64,000 bases of DNA, taken from the NCBI GenBank assembly GCA_002701395.1, contig NZVC01000009.1, forward strand, positions 1 to 64,000, given 5' to 3'. Positions 35,282 through 46,420 of this stretch are shown here, in pieces; position 1 is the stretch's first letter; every line of letters begins with the position of its first letter. The DNA comes from Maritimibacter sp. Lineage in GTDB: Bacteria > Pseudomonadota > Alphaproteobacteria > Rhodobacterales > Rhodobacteraceae. The notes beneath the pieces are model-generated. The model was not told the DNA's origin. It did not search any database and worked only from the letters and a program-made list of their open reading frames with translations. A program made the position numbers and the translations under genes.

Positions 35282-36451
35282 ATGGCCAATAATTCAGGCG
35301 GACCCTGGGGTGGAGGAGGCGGTAATCGCGGGAATGGTGACGACGATCGCCGTCCCGCAGGCGGGCAGGGCCCGCGCCGACCGGGCGAAAGCTCGCAGAT
35401 CCCCGAGATCGACCAGATCATGAAAAAAGGCCAGGAGCGTCTTCGCGTTCTCATGGGCGGGCGCGGCGGTGGCCGTCCGAACGGGCCGAACGGCACCGGC
35501 GGCGGCGGCGGCTTTCAGTTCACCCGTGGCACGCTGGGCCTCGGCGCGCTGCTGCTGGTGGCCGCATGGCTTTTCGCTTCGCTATATACCGTGCGTCCCG
35601 AAGAACAGTCGGTCGAACTGTTCCTGGGCCGCTATCACTCGGTCGGTAATCCCGGTCTGAACTTCGCGCCGTGGCCCTTCGTCACCGCCGAGGTGCTGCC
35701 GGTCACCCGCGAAGAAAACATCAACATCGGTACCTCGAACGGGCGCAGCGGCGACACCGGCCTGATGCTGACCACCGACGAGAACATCGTCGACCTGGAC
35801 TTCCAGGTGGTGTGGAACATCAAGGATCCGGCCCAGTTCCTGTTCAACCTGCGCGACCCGTCCGAGACGATCCGCGCGGTGTCCGAATCCGCGATGCGCG
35901 AGATCATCGCAGCCTCGCAGCTGGCGCCGATCCTCAACCGTGACCGGGGTCTGATCGCCGACAACGCGCAGGCGCTGATCCAGGAAACGCTGGACAGCTA
36001 CGACGCCGGCGTGAACATCGTCCGTCTCAACCTCGACAAGGCCGACCCGCCAGCCGAGGTGATCGACTCGTTCCGCGAAGTGCAGGCCGCCGAGCAAGAG
36101 GCCGACCGCCTTCGCCGTCAGGCTGACGCCTACGCGAACCGCGTGCTCGCCGGCGCGCGGGGTGAGGCCGCCCAGATCCTTGAAGAGGCCGAGGCGTACC
36201 GCGCTCAGGTCGTCAACGAGGCCGAAGGTGACGCCAGCCGCTTCCTTGCCGTTCTGACGGAATACCGCAACGCGCCCGACGTGACGCGCAAGCGGCTTTA
36301 TCTGGAAACGATGGAATCGGTGCTGGGTGACGTGGACAAGATCATCCTCGACGATGCCGTTTCGGGCAACGGTGGCGGGCAGGGCGTGGTTCCCTACCTT
36401 CCGCTGAATGAACTGCGCCGCGGCGCGGACACCTCTACGGCAACCCAATAA
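35282..36451 (+). CDS. hflK: FtsH protease modulator HflK
   Basis: The 389-residue SPFH (prohibitin-like) membrane protein has an N-terminal cytoplasmic Gly/Asn-rich region, one transmembrane helix (TLGLGALLLVAAWLFASLY), an SPFH domain beginning with VRPEEQSVELFLGRY and a coiled coil with many Glu and Ala. HflK and HflC form large cages around FtsH and regulate its proteolysis. A small perfect hairpin (GTGCGCC-TC-GGCGCAC, 35220-35235) lies in the leader. It is followed by hflC after 18 bases. Confidence 0.96.
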   Translation: MANNSGGPWGGGGGNRGNGDDDRRPAGGQGPRRPGESSQIPEIDQIMKKGQERLRVLMGGRGGGRPNGPNGTGGGGGFQFTRGTLGLGALLLVAAWLFASLYTVRPEEQSVELFLGRYHSVGNPGLNFAPWPFVTAEVLPVTREENINIGTSNGRSGDTGLMLTTDENIVDLDFQVVWNIKDPAQFLFNLRDPSETIRAVSESAMREIIAASQLAPILNRDRGLIADNAQALIQETLDSYDAGVNIVRLNLDKADPPAEVIDSFREVQAAEQEADRLRRQADAYANRVLAGARGEAAQILEEAEAYRAQVVNEAEGDASRFLAVLTEYRNAPDVTRKRLYLETMESVLGDVDKIILDDAVSGNGGGQGVVPYLPLNELRRGADTSTATQ

Positions 36452-36469
36452 GGCAGGGAGGACACGACT

Positions 36470-37504
36470 ATGCGTAAGACAACCTTCATCCTTCCCGCCA
36501 TCGTGGTGCTTCTGGCGCTCGTCGGCTCTTCGATCTTCGTGGTCGATGAACGCGAAAAGGCGCTGGTGCTTCAGTTCGGCCAGATCAAACGGGTCAAGGA
36601 AGACCCGGGTCTCGCCTTCAAGGTGCCCTTCATCCAAGAGGTCGTGACCTACGACGCCCGGATCCTCAGCCTCGACACCGACGAAACCGAGGTGACGCCG
36701 TCGGATGACCGCCGCCTCGTGGTCGATGCCTTCGCGCGGTACCGGATCGCGGACGTGGTCCAGTTCCGGCAGGCGGTTGGCGTGGGCGGTATCCGCTCGG
36801 CCGAAGACCGGCTGGAATCGATCCTGAACGCGCAGATCCGCGCGGTGCTGGGTTCGGACGGCGTAACCTCGAACACCATCCTGTCGTCCGACCGGTCCGA
36901 ACTGATGGAGCGGATCACCGCACAGGCCCGCGCGCGCGCCGAAGCCATCGGCATCGAGGTGATCGACGTGCGGCTGAAGCAGACCAACCTGCCGGAGCAG
37001 AACCTTGATGCGACCTTTGCCCGGATGCGGGCGGAACGCGAACGCGAGGCTGCCGACGAGATCGCCCGAGGCGAGGAGCTGGCGCAGATCACCCGCGCTC
37101 AGGCCGATCGTACCGTGGTGGAACAGGTGTCCAACGCCCGCCGCGACAGCGAAATCATCCGGGGTGAGGCGGACGCCGCCCGGAACCGCATCTTCGCCGA
37201 CGCGTTCACCCAGGACGAGGATTTCTTCGAGTTCTACCGCTCGCTGACGGCCTACACCCGGTCGATCAACGGCAACAACTCGACCCTCGTGATCTCTCCG
37301 GACAGCGAGTTCTTCGACTTCCTCGAAAGCTCGACGGGCCGCAACGGTCCGGCTCCGGTGGCAACGCCGACGGACACCGCCGGCACCGACACCGCGGCGG
37401 ACGAAGCGCCCGAGGCTGAACCCGAGGCCCCGGAAGTCCCCGAGGAGGACGAGGCCGAGCCAGAGACCGAGGAACCCGCCACGGACGCCGAGCAGAACGG
37501 CTGA
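36470..37504 (+). CDS. hflC: FtsH protease modulator HflC with acidic tail
   Basis: The 344-residue SPFH partner of HflK has an N-terminal helix (FILPAIVVLLALVGSSIFVV), an SPFH domain with DEREKALVLQFGQIKRV and RAVLGSDGVTSNTI, and a coiled coil. The C-terminus carries about 50 residues of Pro/Ala/Glu/Thr-rich acidic sequence, which is longer than in E. coli HflC (334 residues in total). One base separates it from the DUF2065 gene. Confidence 0.96.
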   Translation: MRKTTFILPAIVVLLALVGSSIFVVDEREKALVLQFGQIKRVKEDPGLAFKVPFIQEVVTYDARILSLDTDETEVTPSDDRRLVVDAFARYRIADVVQFRQAVGVGGIRSAEDRLESILNAQIRAVLGSDGVTSNTILSSDRSELMERITAQARARAEAIGIEVIDVRLKQTNLPEQNLDATFARMRAEREREAADEIARGEELAQITRAQADRTVVEQVSNARRDSEIIRGEADAARNRIFADAFTQDEDFFEFYRSLTAYTRSINGNNSTLVISPDSEFFDFLESSTGRNGPAPVATPTDTAGTDTAADEAPEAEPEAPEVPEEDEAEPETEEPATDAEQNG

Positions 37505-37505
37505 T

Positions 37506-37700
37506 ATGGCCACGCTTGTCCTGGCCCTTGGCCTTGTACTGTGTATCGAGGGGCTGGTGTTCGCACTGGCCCCTTCGCGTATCGAGGACCTGCTGCGCAG
37601 CTTGGCGGAACTTCCCGTCGAAACCCGCCGCGCCTTCGGCCTTGGGGCACTGGCCCTTGGTGTCCTGCTGGTCTGGCTGGCGCGGTTGCTGGGCGTATGA
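37506..37700 (+). CDS. DUF2065 small membrane protein
   Basis: The 64-residue protein has two hydrophobic segments (LVLALGLVLCIEGLVFALAP and FGLGALALGVLLVWLARLLG), the normal DUF2065 layout, and sits directly after hflC, where this family is usually found. Its function is unknown, but the location points to membrane proteostasis. Its stop overlaps the start of the GNAT gene (ATGA). Confidence 0.92.
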   Translation: MATLVLALGLVLCIEGLVFALAPSRIEDLLRSLAELPVETRRAFGLGALALGVLLVWLARLLGV

Positions 37701-38164
37701 CGGCGCGCGGTGACCGGGCGGTGTCTGCGCCAAGCGTCCGGCCCGCGACACGGCAGGATCTTCCCGCGGTACTGGACCTGTACCGACACCTGAACAGCGA
37801 CACCGACCGGCCGTCCGTCAAGACGGCAGAGGCGGTGTTCGACCGTTTCCTCGCCTATGATGACAGCGCGATTTGGCTCTGTCTGGTGGACGACGTGGCC
37901 GTGGCCTCGTGCACGCTTGTCGTCGTGCCCAACCTGACCCGAGGCGCACGTCCCTACGCGCTGATCGAGAACGTGGTGACCCACGGCGATCACCGCCGCA
38001 TGGGGTATGGCCGCAAGGTGCTGGACGCCGCCTGCGACGCCGCGTGGGCGGCGGGGTGCTACAAGGTCATGCTGATGACCGGCTCCAAGCAGCCCGGAAC
38101 GCTCGACTTCTATCGCACCGCTGGGTTCGAACAGTCGAAGACCGGCTTCCAGAAGCGCCGCTAA
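37697..38164 (+). CDS. GNAT-family N-acetyltransferase
   Basis: The 155-residue acyl-CoA transferase starts with VRPATRQDLPAVLDLYRHLN and has the CoA-binding motif A region VVTHGDHRRMGYGRKVLDAAC (Q/R-x-x-G-x-G/A type), then DFYRTAGFEQSKTGF. The acceptor is unknown. The start overlaps the DUF2065 stop by four bases, so it is at the end of the hflKC operon. It is convergent with pyrE. Confidence 0.88.
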   Translation: MTARGDRAVSAPSVRPATRQDLPAVLDLYRHLNSDTDRPSVKTAEAVFDRFLAYDDSAIWLCLVDDVAVASCTLVVVPNLTRGARPYALIENVVTHGDHRRMGYGRKVLDAACDAAWAAGCYKVMLMTGSKQPGTLDFYRTAGFEQSKTGFQKRR

Positions 38165-38202
38165 CCCGCGCCGCCGAAGGCCTGCCCCGAAAACCTGTCC
38201 GC

Positions 38203-38739
38203 TCAGCCGTCCAGATCGCCGCGCGTGAACAGGGGCAGGACCGGCAGCCCGGGCGCGCCCTGAACCTGCGGCGCGCCGTCGCCGCGCCAGATCGCGCAGA
38301 CGACCGCCAGAACCTTGGCATCTTCCTGCGACGCAAGGCGGTACGCGTCGGCGACCGCGCCGCCGGTGGTGATGATGTCCTCGATGAAGGTCACCTTCCT
38401 GCCGCCGACATCCTGCCCTTCAAGCGCGCGACAGGTCCCATAGGTCTTCGCCTCCTTGCGCACGAAGGCGGCCGGCAGCCCGGTTTCCAGCGAAATCGCC
38501 GTCACCAGCGGCACGCCCCCCAGTTCCAGACCGGCCAAGATCTCTGTCTCGGCGGGCAGAAGGCGGCTCATGCCACGGGCCAAATGCTTCAGCAGCACCG
38601 GGTCCCCCTCGAAGCGGTACTTGTCGAAATACCGATGCGAGGTCTGCCCCGACCGCAGCACGAACGTGCCGTCAAGCGTCGCGACATCGGCCACCCGGCG
38701 CGCAAGATCTTCTTTCGAGATGCTGTCGTCTTCAACCAT
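38203..38739 (-). CDS. pyrE: Orotate phosphoribosyltransferase
   Basis: The 178-residue enzyme makes orotidine monophosphate from orotate and PRPP in pyrimidine synthesis. The PRPP-binding loop VTFIEDIITTGGAV is intact, and FVLRSGQTSHRYFDKYRF and AFVRKEAKTYGT are as in the short OPRT form. The start MVEDDSI at 38739 has GGGAGCG upstream. It stands between hflC/GNAT and the Do-protease, which usually lie closer together. Confidence 0.92.
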   Translation of the reverse strand: MVEDDSISKEDLARRVADVATLDGTFVLRSGQTSHRYFDKYRFEGDPVLLKHLARGMSRLLPAETEILAGLELGGVPLVTAISLETGLPAAFVRKEAKTYGTCRALEGQDVGGRKVTFIEDIITTGGAVADAYRLASQEDAKVLAVVCAIWRGDGAPQVQGAPGLPVLPLFTRGDLDG

Positions 38740-38875
38740 ATGTGCGCTCCCGATAAGCGTGAATTGGACGTGTCCCATCTCTATAGCCGAGCGTGCGGGC
38801 AAAAGCTTTGACACCGATCGTCCGGTGCCCGCACCCTCCGTCGCATACTCACCAGTTATTGCAGGACCGCCACCT

Positions 38876-39322
38876 ATGCCCAATGACCAAGACTATTTCA
38901 AAACCCTCATCTCGCTGCTCGAAGCGGACAAACAGCAGTTGATGATCCTGATCGGGCTGGAAATCGGTCTGCCGATCCTGACGCTGAAGGATCTGTCTTT
39001 CGGAAAGGTCGTGTTCGACACGTCCGAAACCATCCCCGATGCGCTGCGGATCTCGCTCGGGACCAGCATCGTGCTCTTGTTCGCGGCCGCCGCCGTCCAT
39101 TGGACCTATATGCGCCGGGTCCACATGAACGCTTTTGCCGTCGCCCGACTCATGCTGCAGACCGGAAACGGCGAGGACGCGCGACAGCTGGTCTTCGGTG
39201 ACGAAACCGGGCTTTGGGCGCGGCACGGCTACAAGTTCAACCTTGGCATGGGCTTGCTGGTCGCCGGGCTCCTGACCTACGCCGTGTTCGTCTGGCTCCA
39301 CGTCAGCGGCATCTCCGCCTGA
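38876..39322 (+). CDS. Hypothetical inner-membrane protein
   Basis: The 148-residue protein has two likely transmembrane helices (ISLGTSIVLLFAAAAVHWTY and GMGLLVAGLLTYAVFVWLHV) and a central polar region of about 50 residues facing one side. I do not recognise the family. It is divergent from pyrE and lies upstream of the Do-protease, with 320 bases between. Confidence 0.7.
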   Translation: MPNDQDYFKTLISLLEADKQQLMILIGLEIGLPILTLKDLSFGKVVFDTSETIPDALRISLGTSIVLLFAAAAVHWTYMRRVHMNAFAVARLMLQTGNGEDARQLVFGDETGLWARHGYKFNLGMGLLVAGLLTYAVFVWLHVSGISA

Positions 39323-39642
39323 CCGGCGCGCCACGACCGCCCCGCACAATCCGGGACTTGCGGTCGCGGCGTGCGCGGCGAAAGACCGCGAAAGTGTTGC
39401 GCGCGCGAAGGGAAAAGATCGCTGCATTAACGAATTGGAAGCGAATCTTCGCCTTCCTCAGTCACGGGACTGGCGCGCGCCCCCCGCGTCGTGCCACAGT
39501 TTTCGTTACAGGACCCTCACGTTGACTTGAGACTTTGCGACGGGGGTTTGAGTTGTGCATTTCCGCACCTAGGTAAATGGTCCGACGCACAGTACGTCCC
39601 GGCTGCGTTTCCCGCCGGGAAGACAAGCAAACGGAGAGACGT
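39323..39642. other. Gene-free region upstream of the Do-type protease
   Basis: These 320 bases likely hold the protease promoter. TTGACT at 39522-39527 is a good -35 match, but the expected -10 (about 39545-39550) is poor (GGTTTG), which would fit an alternative or activated sigma factor. The first part is GC-rich and featureless. No ORF is supported. Confidence 0.5.
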
Positions 39643-41115
<1,473 letters not shown>

Positions 41116-41139
41116 CGACCCCACCACTCCGAGAACTGG

Positions 41140-41169
41140 AAAGGGCGCCTCCGGGCGCCCTTTTTTCTT
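41140..41169 (+). terminator. Intrinsic terminator of the Do-type protease gene
   Basis: AAAGGGCGCC, loop TCCG, GGCGCCCTTT is followed by TTTCTT. The stem is ten pairs, with six T in a row, 25 bases after the stop. Confidence 0.92.
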
Positions 41170-41203
41170 GCCCGGGCGCCCGACAACCCGGGCACCGCCC
41201 CTG

Positions 41204-41260
41204 CTTCTTCTCTTCCTCAATACCTCGGGGGAGCCGCGCAGCGGCGGGGGCAGAGCCCCC
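41204..41260 (-). repeat. Structured extragenic element, copy D (inverted)
   Basis: Read on the minus strand: GGGGGCTCTGCCCCC, middle hairpin GCCGC-TGC-GCGGC, CCCCC, and the tail GAGGTATTGAGGAAGAGAAG. It is the only copy in reverse orientation to the adjacent genes, lying between the protease terminator and the channel gene. Confidence 0.8.
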
Positions 41261-41347
41261 ATCCATCCCCCCGCGACCGCCCAGGCCCGCCGAAACCCCG
41301 ACACCGCGTCTGGCCAAGCGCGGCGGAATGCGGCAAGCCTTGGCGTG

Positions 41348-42109
41348 ATGCTGGACAGACTTCGACACCTCTACGAGGGCCACAGCCCCGCGGCGCACAG
41401 GTTCCGCTATGCCTTGCTCGGGTTCGACCTGATCACCGTGATCTTCGTCGTGGTGACCTCGTTCTTCCCGCGCAGCACCGGGGTCGAGGTGGCCGACGCG
41501 GTGTTCGGGCTGGTGATCCTTGGCGATTTCCTTGCCCGTCTGGCGATCGAACCGCGGCGGCTGCACTGGTTCCTGCGCCCGCCGGTCTGGGCCGACATCA
41601 TCGCGCTGATCTCGTTCCTCGCCCCCGTCGCGGGCGAGGGGTTCGGCTTCCTGCGCATCCTGCGCACCCTGCGGCTGCTGCACACCTACCAGATCCTGTC
41701 CCGGCTGCGGCTGGACTTCCCGAAGTTCCGCCAGTTCGAAGAGGCGACGCTGGCCGGGGTCAACCTCGTGGTTTTCCTGTTCGTGACCACCGGGCTGATC
41801 TATGCGCTGCAGGTCGACGAGAACCCGGACATCCGCAACTACGCCGACGCGCTGTATTTCACCGTCACCACGCTGACCACCACCGGCTTCGGCGACATCA
41901 CCCTGACCGGAACGGCGGGGCGGATGCTGTCGGTCGGGGGGATGATCGTCGGCGTGACGCTGTTCCTGCGGCTGGCGCAGGTGCTGTTCCGACCGACCAA
42001 GGTGCGCGAGGAGTGCCAGACCTGCGGCCTGGCGCTGCACGATGCGGACGCGGTGCATTGCAAGCATTGCGGCGCGACCATCCACATCGACACCGACGGC
42101 GACGTCTAG
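41348..42109 (+). CDS. Voltage-gated K+-channel-like protein with C-terminal zinc ribbon
   Basis: The 253-residue membrane protein has six hydrophobic segments. The fourth resembles a voltage sensor with regularly spaced arginines (FLRILRTLRLLHTYQILSRL; Arg103, 106, 109). The pore loop has a selectivity filter TTGFGD (residues 178-183) preceded by YFTVTTLT. After the last helix comes a short cytoplasmic zinc ribbon with Cys223-x2-Cys226 and Cys238-x2-Cys241. The filter fits K+ selectivity (consensus TxGxGD). The start MLDRLRHLYEG at 41348 excludes upstream codons that cover the repeat element. Confidence 0.85.
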   Translation: MLDRLRHLYEGHSPAAHRFRYALLGFDLITVIFVVVTSFFPRSTGVEVADAVFGLVILGDFLARLAIEPRRLHWFLRPPVWADIIALISFLAPVAGEGFGFLRILRTLRLLHTYQILSRLRLDFPKFRQFEEATLAGVNLVVFLFVTTGLIYALQVDENPDIRNYADALYFTVTTLTTTGFGDITLTGTAGRMLSVGGMIVGVTLFLRLAQVLFRPTKVREECQTCGLALHDADAVHCKHCGATIHIDTDGDV

Positions 42110-42125
42110 CGGGGCAGGGCGGCTG

Positions 42126-42668
42126 CTAGCGGGTGATCCGCTCGACCTCGACCAGCCCCAATTGGCGGGCGGCGGCCAGCGACAGCACGGCGCTGTTCAG
42201 CCCCTGCGGCTTCTGGAACGCGCGGATCGCGGCACGGGTGCCGGGGGTCATCCGGCCATCCGCCGCGCCGGCGTACAGCCCGCGCACCGCCAGCGCCCGC
42301 TGGACCGAGGCGACGAACTCCGGCGTCAGCTGGTCGGGGCACAGGCTTTCGAACCAGACCTCTTCGCGTTCTTCGACGATCTCCTGCACCACCTCGGTCC
42401 GGACCGAGGCCGGGCTGACCACGTCGCCCTCGGCGTCCAGCACGGCGGGCACCTCGACATGGTGTGTGACCGTTTCGATCACCGCCGGTGTCTCGTCCTG
42501 TCCGTGGCAGGTCTCGGGGTTGCTGCCCGGCGGGCCCTCGCCGCGCAGGCGGATCGGGGCGGGCTCGTCGATGCGGGTCACGTCGGGCAGCCCGTCGCCC
42601 GTGCCGCAGGCCGTCAGCAGGCCAAGCGCCATCCCAAGCGTCACCGCTTTGCGTCTGTGTCCGATCAC
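42126..42668 (-). CDS. Peptidoglycan-binding lipoprotein
   Basis: The 180-residue lipoprotein has the lipobox LLTACG, a central region of unknown fold, and a C-terminal peptidoglycan-binding domain (PG_binding_1) with VQRALAVRGLYAGAADGRMTPGTRAAIRAFQ split over its helices. It would bind murein from the outer or inner membrane. It is convergent with the channel gene. Confidence 0.85.
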   Translation of the reverse strand: MIGHRRKAVTLGMALGLLTACGTGDGLPDVTRIDEPAPIRLRGEGPPGSNPETCHGQDETPAVIETVTHHVEVPAVLDAEGDVVSPASVRTEVVQEIVEEREEVWFESLCPDQLTPEFVASVQRALAVRGLYAGAADGRMTPGTRAAIRAFQKPQGLNSAVLSLAAARQLGLVEVERITR

Positions 42669-42737
42669 CGCTCGTGCCTCTCTAAGGGGCTTTTCGTTGG
42701 GTCAAAGAATAACCCGGATGCGGGGCGGGCGAAAGCC

Positions 42738-43610
<873 letters not shown>

Positions 43611-43611
<1 letters not shown>

Positions 43612-44411
43612 TGCGCCGGACCGCGCTGGCTCTGGTCCTTGCGATGGCGGCTGTCGGGTCCACCGGGCCCACTGGCGCCGCCGCCTGCGACCGGCCCGCG
43701 TGGCTTGATAGCGACTATCCCGACAGCCTGACCGAGGACCGCGAGGCCAGCGGCCCCGTGCGCCGCGCGTGGTTCGCCGATGCCACGCGCCGCTATGACC
43801 ACGCCATCCTTGGCCGCGACCGCGAACCGGGGACGCTGTGGGTCGATGCCGATGGAAACCGGGGCCTGTGCGGCCATTCCATTTCGCTGGATCCCGCCCA
43901 TGTGTTCGAGGACATCGCCCCCCGGCTGGCGGATCTTGACGGCGACGGCGTGAACGAGGTGATCGTGGTCCGGACCCATGTCGGGCAGGGCGCGCAGCTT
44001 GCCGTCTACCGCTGGACCGGCGACGATCTCGTGCTGGATGCCGCCACCCCCTACATCGGTCAGACGCACCGCTGGCTCGCGCCGCTTGGGGCGGCGGATT
44101 TAGATGGAGACGGGGCGATGGAACTGGCCTATGTCGACCGCCCGCATCTGGCGAAGGTGCTGCGGGTCTGGCGTTACGCGCCGGGGCGGCTGACGGAGAT
44201 CGCGGCGGTCTCTGGGCTGACCAACCACCGCATCGGCGAAGACCACATTTCGGGCGGCATCCGCGCGTGCGGCAACGGCCCCGAGATGATCACTGCAAGC
44301 GGCGACTGGTCCGCGCTGGTGGCGACCCGCTTGAAGGACGGGGCGCTGACGTCGCGCGGATTGGGGCGTTACTCGGCGGATGCCATGACGGCGGCGATGG
44401 CCTGCCGCTGA
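43611..44411 (+). CDS. Exported VCBS/FG-GAP repeat protein
   Basis: The 266-residue protein has a signal peptide (ALALVLAMAAVGSTGPTGAAA) and two calcium-loop repeats of FG-GAP type, DLDGDGVNEVIVV and DLDGDGAMELAYV, in a beta-propeller-like arrangement. The function is unknown. Its ATG shares a base with the stop of the ferredoxin gene, so it is co-translated with it. It is convergent with purD. Confidence 0.82.
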
Positions 44412-44418
44412 CGCGGGC

Positions 44419-45684
44419 TTAGTCCAGCGCGCGCCAGCCGATGTCGCGGCGGCAGAACCCGTCCGGCCAGTCGATCCCGTCGACCATCGCATAGGCCCGG
44501 TCCCGCGCCTCGGCCAGCGTGGCGCCGCGGGCGGTGACGTTCAGCACGCGGCCCCCGGTGGCGACGATCTGGCCATCCTTCCCGGCGGTGCCGGCGTGGA
44601 ACACCATGTTGAAGCTGTCCTCGGGAAGCCCGTCCAGCCCCTTGATCGGCGTGCCTTTTTCATAAGAACCCGGATAGCCGTTGGCGGCCATCACCACCGT
44701 CAGCGCGTGGTCGTCGGCCCAGTTGGCCTGCGCTTCGGCCAGACGGCCTTCGGCGCAGGCGTGCATCAGGTCCAGCGCCTGTGCGCCCAGCCGCAACATC
44801 AGCACCTGACATTCCGGGTCGCCGAAGCGGACGTTGTATTCCACCAGCCGGGGCGCGCCGTCCTTGATCATCAGGCCGACGTACAGCACGCCCTGATAGG
44901 GGGTGCCGCGCTTTGCCATCTCGGCCACCGTGGGCTTCACGATCTCGTCCAGTGCGCGCTGTGCCACCGCGTCGGACAGCACCGGGGCGGGGGAATAGGC
45001 GCCCATGCCGCCGGTATTCGGGCCGGTGTCGCCGTCGCCGACGCGCTTGTGGTCCTGCGCGGTGCCCACGGGCAGCACGTTCTCGCCGTCGCACAGCACG
45101 AAGTACGACGCTTCCTCGCCGTCCATGAAGTCCTCGATCACCACCTCGGCGCCCGCCGCGCCGAAAGCGCCGCCGAACATCTCGTCGATGGCGTCCAGCG
45201 CCTCGGCCTCGGTCATCGCGACGATCACGCCCTTGCCAGCGGCCAGCCCGTCGGCCTTGACCACGATGGGCGCACCCTGTTCGCGGATATAGGCCTTGGC
45301 GGGCTCAGCTTCGGTGAACCGGGCCCATGCGGCGGTCGGCGCGCCGCAGGCATCGCAGATCTCTTTGGTGAACCGCTTCGACGCCTCAAGCTCTGCCGCC
45401 GCTTTCGAGGGGCCGAAGACCAGCAGACCCGCATCGCGCAGATCGTCCGCCACCCCGGCGGCCAGTGGCGCCTCGGGGCCGACGATCACGAAGTCGATGG
45501 AATTGGCCTGCGCGAAATCCACCACGGCGCCGCCGTCAAGGATGTCCAGCGCGGCGCATTCGGCGATGGCTGCGATCCCGGCATTGCCCGGCGCGACGAT
45601 CAGCCGGTCGCATTTCGGGTTCTGCATCGCCGCCCACGCAAGGCTGTGCTCGCGTCCGCCGCCACCGAGAATGAGGATGTTCAT
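44419..45684 (-). CDS. purD: Phosphoribosylamine-glycine ligase
   Basis: The 421-residue ATP-grasp enzyme performs the second step of purine synthesis. Motifs are MNILILGGGGREHSLAW, VIVGPEAPLAAGV, PIVVKADGLAAGKGV, TGPNTGGMGAYSPAP and YNVRFGDPECQ. The start at 45684 is the family start; the frame stays open far upstream but there it is antisense to the next genes. The length is normal. Confidence 0.97.
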   Translation of the reverse strand: MNILILGGGGREHSLAWAAMQNPKCDRLIVAPGNAGIAAIAECAALDILDGGAVVDFAQANSIDFVIVGPEAPLAAGVADDLRDAGLLVFGPSKAAAELEASKRFTKEICDACGAPTAAWARFTEAEPAKAYIREQGAPIVVKADGLAAGKGVIVAMTEAEALDAIDEMFGGAFGAAGAEVVIEDFMDGEEASYFVLCDGENVLPVGTAQDHKRVGDGDTGPNTGGMGAYSPAPVLSDAVAQRALDEIVKPTVAEMAKRGTPYQGVLYVGLMIKDGAPRLVEYNVRFGDPECQVLMLRLGAQALDLMHACAEGRLAEAQANWADDHALTVVMAANGYPGSYEKGTPIKGLDGLPEDSFNMVFHAGTAGKDGQIVATGGRVLNVTARGATLAEARDRAYAMVDGIDWPDGFCRRDIGWRALD

Positions 45685-45822
45685 GCTGCCGCCCCTTGCT
45701 TGCTGCCGCCCGTGCTGCCGTGGCGGCTCAATAGGCGGACCTGCGCTTGGTGACAAGGTGATGGAACAACCCCACGCGATGCCTCGTTGACCCCGCAACA
45801 CGGCAAGACAGGAGAAACGATC

Positions 45823-46383
45823 ATGTCCAAGCTGACTGGAAAGAAAATCGCCATTCTGGCAACCGACGGCTTCGAGCAGTCGGAACTTGAAGTGCCCCAC
45901 GCCAAGCTGCGCGAAGAAGGGGCCGAGATCGACATCATCTCGCTCAAGCCCGGGGAAATCACGGGCTGGGATACCGACAACTGGGGTCGCTCCGTCAAGG
46001 TCGACCGCACCCTGCCGGAAACGCTGGCCGCCGACTACGACGCGCTGGTGCTGCCCGGCGGGCAGATCAACCCCGACCTGCTGCGGGTCGAGGACAGCGC
46101 GCTGAACTTCATCCGCGCGTTCCACGACGACGGCAAGGTGATCGCCGCGATCTGCCACGCTCCGTGGCTGCTGATCGAGGCGGGCATCGCGCGGGGCCGC
46201 GAGATGACCTCGTACCCCTCGGTGCGCACCGACGTCGAAAACGCCGGCGCACGCTGGACCGACGCCGAGGTCGTGGCCGACAACGGCATCGTCACCAGCC
46301 GCAACCCGGGCGATCTGGACGCGTTCTGCGCCAAGATCGTCGAAGAGGTAACCGAAGGTCTGCACGTCCGCGAGGCGGCCTGA
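45823..46383 (+). CDS. DJ-1/PfpI-family glyoxalase/protease-like protein
   Basis: The 186-residue protein has the nucleophile elbow AAICHAPWLLI (Cys-His), DALVLPGGQINPD and AILATDGFEQSELE, typical of the PfpI/YhbO branch, which repairs or detoxifies glycated proteins and methylglyoxal. Four residues of the catalytic region (Cys, His, Glu of FEQSE) are in place. The start MSKLTGKK at 45823 follows an AGGAGA ribosome site. Confidence 0.9.
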   Translation: MSKLTGKKIAILATDGFEQSELEVPHAKLREEGAEIDIISLKPGEITGWDTDNWGRSVKVDRTLPETLAADYDALVLPGGQINPDLLRVEDSALNFIRAFHDDGKVIAAICHAPWLLIEAGIARGREMTSYPSVRTDVENAGARWTDAEVVADNGIVTSRNPGDLDAFCAKIVEEVTEGLHVREAA

Positions 46384-46420
46384 TCTTTTCCTTCGCGATC
46401 GGATCGGGCATGGTCCGCCC

